Below, one piece after another: positions 8,330-13,424 of a DNA stretch of 13,424 nt. Each line of letters starts with the position of its first letter. The first letter of the stretch is position 1. The stretch is from NCBI GenBank assembly GCA_937873665.1, contig CALMYW010000075.1, positions 1 to 13,424 of the forward strand, in the 5' to 3' direction. The stretch comes from an uncultured Sphingorhabdus sp. (GTDB lineage Bacteria > Pseudomonadota > Alphaproteobacteria > Sphingomonadales > Sphingomonadaceae). A program made the translations under genes and the position numbers. Below the pieces are notes generated by a model that searched no databases, was not told the DNA's origin, and saw only the letters and a list, made by a program, of their open reading frames with translations.

Positions 8330-8657
8330 GCGATACGTTATAGTCCTCGTTAACACGAGGCCACATCCCTATCTTGATGCAGACTCCGCTGACCTACCCG
8401 ACTTTCAACGTCTCCAAACACTTTCCTGACTCCTGCCCTTTGTTAACGTGCGGCTCGTCGAGCTGAAATGCGACAATTAGGCCCAACAGGTATGGGTCAC
8501 GGTTTCAGTGTGCGACCTTCGGTCGGTCGCTGTTACGCTTGACGCCAGCAAAAACACGGGAAGGCGATGGATTCGGTCTGAAACTGGGCTAAGATATTGA
8601 AAAGGGGAACACCGACGATGTCAATTACGACCACCAAGCCGGGGAGGCCAAACGAGA
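8330..8657. promoter_or_regulatory. divergent intergenic region between the HEPN-type gene and SIR2 operon
   Basis: This is the only stretch that can hold promoters for both divergent units. Near the SIR2 side, TAAGAT within GGCTAAGATATTGAAAAG (about 8587-8604) could be a -10 box, without a convincing -35. A plus-strand TTGACG occurs at about 8539-8544. A short hairpin lies at 8512-8530. The HEPN side has TTGAAA on the minus strand near 8406-8411, also without a good partner. Exact start sites cannot be fixed from sequence alone. Confidence 0.4.
8512..8530. repeat. GC-rich hairpin upstream of the SIR2 operon
   Basis: GCGACC-TTCGGTC-GGTCGC can fold as a 6-bp stem. The register CGACC-TTC-GGTCG (8513-8525) is an alternative, and GGTC is repeated in tandem at 8521-8528. 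It lies about 90 bases before the first possible start codon. It could be an operator or an RNA hairpin in the leader; it has no T tract for termination. Confidence 0.35.
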
Positions 8658-8677
8658 GTGTTGTCTGTGCCCGATGA
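8618..8677 (+). CDS. possible 19-codon leader peptide overlapping the SIR2 start
   Basis: ATG at 8618 follows AAAGGGGAA with about 10 bases of spacing, a better initiation signal than that of the SIR2 gene. It encodes MSITTTKPGRPNESVVCAR and stops with TGA at 8675-8677, 17 bases inside the SIR2 frame (which starts at GTG 8658) but in another frame. This arrangement suits translational coupling or a leader peptide. Alternatively the ATG could be the ancestral SIR2 start, separated from the gene by a frameshift. Its small size prevents a firm call. Confidence 0.3.
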   Translation: MSITTTKPGRPNESVVCAR

Positions 8678-9974
8678 AGTCACGGGTCAGCCCGTCCGCC
8701 AGTTCCACTTCATTCGATCCGGCGACAATCCGACGCAGCCTTTAGCATGGGGCCAAGGTCAAGAACAGGTCCGCAAGGCGCTCGGCGAGGCGCTCAACGC
8801 CCGCAATGTCGCTTTCCTGCTCGGCGCGGGCTGCTCGTCGCTCCTGGGGGACGGCAAGGAGCGCGGTATCGCGACGATGGCGCCGCTGGCAAAAGAATTC
8901 TGCAGTCACCCGACCGGCGAACTCGATAACGACCTGAACCTCGTCGTCCCGCCCGCGTGGGCCCTCGACAAGGACGATGTGGATTACCTGGCCAAGCTGG
9001 GAGCCAAGGTCGTCGGCACGGAATACGCGCGTAACCTAGAGCGACTGATGGAACTGTTGCACAGCCTTCGTTTCGTGTTCTCGCGCAGCGACAAGCCCGA
9101 GCACGGAGTCAGCAGAACGAAGATCGAGGCCATCATAAAGAAGGTTCAGGACTTCCTGTGGGAGCGTTGCACCGACGGCGCTTTTGCGCACGGTGACAGC
9201 GCCGTGCTCGAACTGTACGAGTCCTTCTACCGCAAACTCGTGCTGCGTGATCGGTCGCTGCCGCGACCGTGGGTGTTCACGACCAACTACGACCTCTTCA
9301 ACGAGCGCGCGATGGACCGCTTAGGCCTTCCTTACGCGAATGGTTTTTCGGGCGTAGTGGAGCGCCGCTTCAATCCAGCGACCTTCCGTTACGCCCTCGC
9401 AGAACAACTGGACCTGTCGAACCGGAAATGGTCAGCCGTCGACGGGTTTGTTTACCTGTGCAAGGTTCACGGTTCAATTAGCTGGACCGAGGACGATCAC
9501 GGCCTTTTCCCCGTGCGGGAACTGTGGCCACAGGATGCACCCAGCAAGGTGATGATCTACCCGACCCCGGCTAAGCAGAATTCGAGCTTGGGATCACCCT
9601 ATGCCGACCTGTTCCGCGAGTTTCAGTCGAGGATAGTGCGGGAGCAGAGTGTCCTCATTACTGCGGGCTTTGCCTTCGGCGACGAACACCTCAACAACAT
9701 CATCTATCAGGCGCTCACGATCCCGACCTTTCGGTTGATCATCTTCGCCGATCCGGAAACGGAAGGCGAGATCGCCAAGCTCCGCAAGCTAAACGATCCT
9801 CGCATCTGGATCATCGGAGGCGACGGACCGATCGACGGCACCCGGGCACACTACTTCGACACCGTGGTCGAGCACTTCCTGCCGCAACGGCCCGCTGAGC
9901 GCATCGACGATGCCGTGAAGCTCGTGCTCGAGAACCTCGGCCGCACGAAGAGCGGAGGCGAGGGTGAGCTCTGA
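8658..9974 (+). CDS. SIR2-domain protein, probable NADase of a SIR2-HerA defence system
   Basis: This 438-residue protein has the features of the SIR2-like family found in bacterial defence. NAD-binding FLLGAGCS is at 53-60, FTTNYD at 207-212 (Asn210, Asp212) and KVHGS at 269-273 (His271, the catalytic histidine position). ITAGFAFGDEHLNNII at 334-349 is the C-terminal signature of the SIR2_2 type. In studied SIR2-HerA pairs this subunit hydrolyses NAD+ on phage infection, in a large complex with the HerA ring, and causes abortive infection. Here the activity is inferred from the motifs and neighbour. The GTG start is used because GGGGAGG (8641-8647) lies 10 bases upstream and no in-frame ATG exists before the SIR2 core. 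The stop overlaps the next gene by 11 bases. It is first in a three-gene operon. Confidence 0.88.
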   Translation: MLSVPDEVTGQPVRQFHFIRSGDNPTQPLAWGQGQEQVRKALGEALNARNVAFLLGAGCSSLLGDGKERGIATMAPLAKEFCSHPTGELDNDLNLVVPPAWALDKDDVDYLAKLGAKVVGTEYARNLERLMELLHSLRFVFSRSDKPEHGVSRTKIEAIIKKVQDFLWERCTDGAFAHGDSAVLELYESFYRKLVLRDRSLPRPWVFTTNYDLFNERAMDRLGLPYANGFSGVVERRFNPATFRYALAEQLDLSNRKWSAVDGFVYLCKVHGSISWTEDDHGLFPVRELWPQDAPSKVMIYPTPAKQNSSLGSPYADLFREFQSRIVREQSVLITAGFAFGDEHLNNIIYQALTIPTFRLIIFADPETEGEIAKLRKLNDPRIWIIGGDGPIDGTRAHYFDTVVEHFLPQRPAERIDDAVKLVLENLGRTKSGGEGEL

Positions 9975-11970
9975 CGATCGCCGCCGGGCGATCGGCAAGG
10001 TCACCTCGGTCGCGGCGGACCGATTCGTCATCGAGATGCTCCGCGGCACCGACAATTTCACTGTGGTTGGCTTCGACGATCTCCACTATGTCGCCAGACT
10101 GGGCTCGTTTCTCATGATCCCCGCTCAGTCTGAGTACGTTGTCGCCGAGGTTGTGGGCTTGCGCGAACGGGACGTCGCCAGCGGTGGCACCGGTGATGGG
10201 CAACTGGATAAGGCGAACTCGGCGAAATACCTCGACGTCGTTCCCGTTGGGATGCTGCCGGCCGCAGGCGACAAGAAGTTCCGGTTCGGCGTCTCGATCT
10301 TCCCGTCACTCTACGCGGACGCGCTTTATGCCCTCGACAGCGAGCTCGACCGCATATTTGACACTGAGACCGACGCGGAACCGGCGCTCGGACACGACGG
10401 CGCCGATTGCGTGCCGGCGGACGCGACGCGCTACCGCAACTTAGGAATCGGCCAGTCGGTCGTCTTCGAGGACTATGAGGTCAAGGTTCGGATCGACGAC
10501 TTCTTCGGCGGCCATGTCGCCGTACTCGGCAACACGGGCAGTGGGAAATCGTGCACGGTGGCCTCGATACTTCAGGCGCTGTTCGAAAAGCCTGACGAGC
10601 ACCACGCGCGAGGAGCGACGTTCGTCGTCCTCGACGTGAACGGAGAATACGACCGGGCGTTCAAGAAACTGCCGGAAACTCTCGACATCGGCGTCAAGCA
10701 CCTCATCCTCGACGGCTCGGCGTCAGCAGATCGCTTCCGCCTTCCGCACTGGTTCCTTGATCTGTCGGAATGGGAGCTGCTGCTCCAGGCCAGCGAGCGC
10801 ACCCAAGTGCCTATCCTTCGCATGGCGCTCGGACTTGCGACGCTGTTCGGGGGTGCCGCTGCCGACCAGTTGAACGTCATCCGCAACCACATGCTGGCGA
10901 CTTGCATCACCCAGATCCTCAGCGACGAAACCCAGCCGGGGGCCAAGCAGACGCGTATCCGCGGCATCCTCCAGCGGTTCAACACGGTCGAGATCAACAC
11001 GGCTCAACTCAATGGCATGATCGCAGTCAACTTCGGTAACATGCCCGGGATTGAGGGCGCCTATCAGTATCTGGCCGGCGGCGACCATCAGGCTGGCTTC
11101 ATCGTCCCCGACCTGAAGCTCCCTGACTATGACGGCACGCCGTTCGATTTCTCTGCCCTCGGCGATGCGATCGATCTCGCGCTGCTTTACCAGGAGGCTC
11201 ACGGAAACCGCCAGATACGCGACTACTGCGCGCAGATGGTCACGCGTTTCAAGGCGCTAGAGGAGCGTGGTGATTACCATTTTCTCCGCCACGAAGCGGC
11301 GGCGGGCGCGGGCGACCGGCAGGCGTTCATGGCTAACCTCCTGGGCCTGGATGCAATAGAGGGTGGTCACACCAAGGGTGCGCAGATTGTCATCATCGAC
11401 ATGAACGCGGTAGAAGACGAGGTGGTCGAGCTGGTCAGCGCGGTAGCCGCCCGCATGATCTTCCGCCTTCTCCGGCAGGCGGAGCCTCGTAACCGTTTCC
11501 CCGTGCACCTCCTGCTCGAGGAGGCGCACCGCTATGTTGCGTCCACGCCGTCGCGTTACGCACTGGATGCGAGCCGGATTTTCGAACGGATCTCGAAAGA
11601 AGGGCGAAAATACGGGCTGTTCCTGCTGGTCGCCTCGCAGCGCCCCAGCGAACTCTCGAAGACCGTGCTGTCTCAATGCTCGAACTTCGTCGTCCACCGG
11701 ATTCAAAACCCGGACGACCTGTCCCAGATAAGGCAGATGACGCCCTTCATTTCCGACAGCGTGCTCCGCAGGCTTCCGTCGCTGCCGAAGCAGCACGCCT
11801 TGGTGTTCGGCAACTCGGTGAACCTGCCCACCACTTTCAGGGTGCGCCGCGCCGACCCTTTGCCAGCCAGTGACGACGCCAAGATCGTCGACCTGTGGTT
11901 CCACGAAGCGGGGCGACCCACGCTCCTGCCGCTGATGCCAGCCGCCGACCTCGGGGTCGACGATGACTAA
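9964..11970 (+). CDS. HerA-type hexameric ATPase
   Basis: This 668-residue protein has the HerA/FtsK-superfamily layout. An N-terminal beta-rich region (about 8-100) fits a HAS barrel. Walker A GNTGSGKS is at 189-196 (Lys195), and VVLDVNGEYD at 221-230 is the HerA variant of the D-x-H/N-GEY motif. A helical insertion spans about 260-450. The Walker B region is VHLLLEEAHRY (514-524, Glu519-Glu520), and ERISKEGRKYGLFLLVASQR (541-560) holds the conserved sensor and arginine region, with HRIQNPDD at 578-585. HerA enzymes are ring-shaped DNA translocases. In defence they scaffold or activate SIR2, DUF4297 or nuclease partners. The GTG start is supported by GGAGG 5 bases upstream (9954-9958) and an 11-base overlap with the SIR2 gene. 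Its own end overlaps the exonuclease gene by 8 bases. It is longer than archaeal HerA (about 500 residues). Confidence 0.92.
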   Translation: MSSDDRRRAIGKVTSVAADRFVIEMLRGTDNFTVVGFDDLHYVARLGSFLMIPAQSEYVVAEVVGLRERDVASGGTGDGQLDKANSAKYLDVVPVGMLPAAGDKKFRFGVSIFPSLYADALYALDSELDRIFDTETDAEPALGHDGADCVPADATRYRNLGIGQSVVFEDYEVKVRIDDFFGGHVAVLGNTGSGKSCTVASILQALFEKPDEHHARGATFVVLDVNGEYDRAFKKLPETLDIGVKHLILDGSASADRFRLPHWFLDLSEWELLLQASERTQVPILRMALGLATLFGGAAADQLNVIRNHMLATCITQILSDETQPGAKQTRIRGILQRFNTVEINTAQLNGMIAVNFGNMPGIEGAYQYLAGGDHQAGFIVPDLKLPDYDGTPFDFSALGDAIDLALLYQEAHGNRQIRDYCAQMVTRFKALEERGDYHFLRHEAAAGAGDRQAFMANLLGLDAIEGGHTKGAQIVIIDMNAVEDEVVELVSAVAARMIFRLLRQAEPRNRFPVHLLLEEAHRYVASTPSRYALDASRIFERISKEGRKYGLFLLVASQRPSELSKTVLSQCSNFVVHRIQNPDDLSQIRQMTPFISDSVLRRLPSLPKQHALVFGNSVNLPTTFRVRRADPLPASDDAKIVDLWFHEAGRPTLLPLMPAADLGVDDD

Positions 11971-12859
11971 CCTGACTCCGGATGAGATGATCGCCGCGCT
12001 CGAAGCTCACGGGGACTTCCGGGTTCTGCGCCGCTTGCGGCCGACGGCACCTATGCTGGAGGCACCGGCCGGCACTCGCCGCGCGCTGCTCTTGGACGTC
12101 GAAACAACCGGCCTCGATCCCGACACAGACGAGATCATCGAGCTGGCGATGGTCCCGTTTTTCTATTCAATCGACGGAGAAATCGTGGGCATTGGCGATG
12201 CTTTCAGCTCGCTTAGGCAGCCGACGCTAACCATCCCAGCAGAAGTGACGAAGATCACCGGCATCGACGATGCAATGGTTGAGGGAAAGTCGATCGATCC
12301 GGTCGAAGTGGCCGCGTTTGCGGGCGCCAACCTTGTAATCGCGCACAATGCGCCCTTCGACCGACGATATTTGGAAAGGTTCTGCCCAGCGCTGGCACAG
12401 AATCCTTGGGCATGCTCGATGAGCGAGGTTTCCTGGGCCGCCGAGGGCTTCGAAAGCAGTAAGCTCGCCTTTCTGGCGCTAAGCAGCGGATTTTACTACG
12501 ATCGGCACCGTGCTGTGAATGACTGCCATGCGGCAATTGAACTCCTCTCCCATAAGCTTCCGGTTACCGGCGGACGCGCGTTTGCTGCCCTCCTCGCCTC
12601 AGCGCGCAGGACCACTCTCAGGTGCTGGGCCGAGAACTCACCGTTCGAATCGAAAGATGTGCTGAAGCAGCGCGGGTATCGGTGGAACGGCGATGACAAC
12701 GGTCAGCCGCGTTCCTGGTGGATCGACGTGGGCGAAGCCGACATTGAAGCCGAGAAGGCGTTCCTCTGTGCGGAAATATACAAGCGAGACACTATTATTA
12801 GGACCGCAACGATCACGGCGTTCAATCGCCATTCTAGTCGCATCGCCCCGGTCGGTTAA
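11963..12859 (+). CDS. DEDDh (DnaQ-like) 3'-5' exonuclease with extra C-terminal domain
   Basis: This 298-residue protein carries the full DEDDh exonuclease set. Exo I is LLLDVETTGLD (42-52; Asp45, Glu47), Exo II is VIAHNAPFDRRYLER (125-139; Asp133) and Exo III is HRAVNDCHAAIEL (182-194; His182, Asp187). It should degrade DNA or RNA from the 3' end using two metal ions. Residues about 218-275 form a separate module, with FESKDVLKQRGYRWN (228-242), RSWW (250-253) and a helix. I recall similar tails in alphaproteobacterial exonucleases of this type; their role is not known to me. There is no polymerase or clamp-binding motif that I can point to. Its ATG overlaps the HerA stop by 8 bases, so it is made together with SIR2 and HerA, which argues for a shared function. 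It could also be a passenger gene. A palindrome CGGTTAACCG (12853-12862) covers its stop. Confidence 0.9.
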   Translation: MTNLTPDEMIAALEAHGDFRVLRRLRPTAPMLEAPAGTRRALLLDVETTGLDPDTDEIIELAMVPFFYSIDGEIVGIGDAFSSLRQPTLTIPAEVTKITGIDDAMVEGKSIDPVEVAAFAGANLVIAHNAPFDRRYLERFCPALAQNPWACSMSEVSWAAEGFESSKLAFLALSSGFYYDRHRAVNDCHAAIELLSHKLPVTGGRAFAALLASARRTTLRCWAENSPFESKDVLKQRGYRWNGDDNGQPRSWWIDVGEADIEAEKAFLCAEIYKRDTIIRTATITAFNRHSSRIAPVG

Positions 12860-12965
12860 CCGCAATAACGATCAAGTCTTTGCCGAACTGCGCCGACCGG
12901 CAATCAGCATCGCGAGTGAGACGAGATTGCCGTCAGGCAGGCATGCAGTCGATCGGGAAGGATAC
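12860..12965. other. short spacer between the exonuclease gene and the IS relic
   Basis: No gene is seen. A frame from within the exonuclease gene stays open through here but has no protein character. The stretch just before the relic may be the decayed upstream part of the transposase, as a weak GR...PHGH pattern suggests. Confidence 0.3.
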
Positions 12966-13225
12966 CCGCATGGCCATCCAAGACCACCACGCTGGTCGCG
13001 GGCTTGCGCATGACTGGCATGGTCGCGCCGATGGTGCTGGGCGGTCCAATCAACGGTGACTGGTTCGAAGCCTATGTGGCCCAGGTTGTGGTGCCCGAGC
13101 TACGGCCCGGCGACATCGTCATCATGGACAGCTGTCGCTGCGGAACCCACATGAACAAACGACTGCTTCAACCTACTGCTCGCCAGAAACCGACATTCCG
13201 GATCGTCCGCACATCTTGCCGTTAG
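12966..13225 (+). pseudogene. IS630-family transposase relic, truncated and frameshifted
   Basis: The segment encodes the central part of an IS630-type DDE transposase. PHGH is read in one frame (12966-12977), then KTTTLVAGLRMTGMVAP follows in a second frame from 12980. The second frame continues through GPINGDWFEAYVAQ, a PGDIVIMD motif (about 13109-13129) and a short unrelated tail to the stop at 13225. In intact members PHGH is followed directly by WKTTT in the same frame, so one base is missing near 12978. The Asp of IVIMD is the second catalytic residue. The helix-turn-helix N-terminus, the first Asp, and the C-terminal part with the third acidic residue are absent. Similarity also fades after IMD, perhaps through another small indel. 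No terminal inverted repeats were found. It is a dead insertion sequence bordering the defence genes. Confidence 0.75.
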
Positions 13226-13424
13226 CAAATTCCCAAGCATGACATGTCTTGGTGGAGCGCTGGAACAATCACAAACCCATGGCGTCCGGCTGCATATTCT
13301 CCGACCCGCACCAGAAATCGTCGTGCTTCTTGGCTATTCCGATCCCCTCCGACGGTGGCTAGCGCCTCAACCATGCCAGGATGATCGGATGATCGAACAG
13401 CGGAAATCACCACCCAGTCCTTTT
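13226..13424. other. unassigned DNA to the right edge
   Basis: Open frames run off the edge on both strands: plus from ATG 13239, and minus from the edge to a stop at about 13222-13224. Neither peptide is recognised, and neither has a decisive start signal within view. One could be part of a gene, or both chance frames in GC-rich DNA next to a decayed IS. No call is made. Confidence 0.3.

Noticed and set aside
11257..11904. Minus-strand 215-codon frame inside the HerA gene
   Set aside because: It is antisense to the well-supported HerA coding frame with its Walker B and sensor motifs; long antisense frames are expected at this base composition.
12693..13013. Plus-strand 106-codon frame from the exonuclease gene into the IS relic
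   Set aside because: Its start lies within the exonuclease coding sequence; only the PHGH part has meaning, as a piece of the frameshifted transposase.
1..13424. CRISPR array or long direct repeats
   Set aside because: No regularly spaced repeats of 20 or more bases were seen on reading through the window.

Overview
The window looks like the accessory part of an alphaproteobacterial genome, most likely a sphingomonad-type organism. This rests on the fairly high GC with strong third-position G/C bias, the style of the intergenic DNA, an IS630-type transposase relic, and a left-edge leader that resembles those of alphaproteobacterial conjugative elements. No ribosomal, tRNA or housekeeping gene is visible. 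The taxonomic call is an inference from base composition and recall, not a database match.

Layout from left to right. (1) Positions 1-121 hold the 5' end of a minus-strand gene that leaves the window, preceded by a leader rich in small inverted repeats. A roughly 680-base stretch without a convincing gene follows. (2) Positions 806-5691 hold a two-gene minus-strand operon. Upstream is a 759-residue McrB-like AAA+ NTPase with a coiled coil. Downstream is an 865-residue McrC-like protein with a DUF2357-type region, a PD-(D/E)XK nuclease core and a cysteine-rich C-terminus with four CxxC pairs. This is a type IV restriction-like system, possibly related to the coiled-coil McrBC relatives (CoCoNuTs). 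A perfect 10-bp hairpin includes the last stop codon. (3) Positions 6033-6683 hold a lone minus-strand gene of unknown function. (4) Positions 7043-8329 hold a minus-strand protein with a C-terminal HEPN-type Rx4H motif, transcribed divergently from the next operon. (5) Positions 8658-12859 hold a tight plus-strand operon of three overlapping genes: a SIR2-domain protein, a HerA-type ATPase and a DEDDh (DnaQ-like) 3'-5' exonuclease with an extra C-terminal domain. (6) Positions 12966-13225 hold a truncated, frameshifted IS630-type transposase relic, followed by unassigned DNA to the edge.

Together this is a compact defence island. The McrBC-like pair would recognise and cut foreign nucleic acid. 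The HEPN protein is a candidate RNase. SIR2-HerA is a known NAD+-depleting anti-phage pair, and here a DEDDh exonuclease is translationally joined to it. The three-gene SIR2-HerA-exonuclease operon is the most promising candidate for an under-described system in the window; the coiled-coil, zinc-ribbon McrBC variant comes second.
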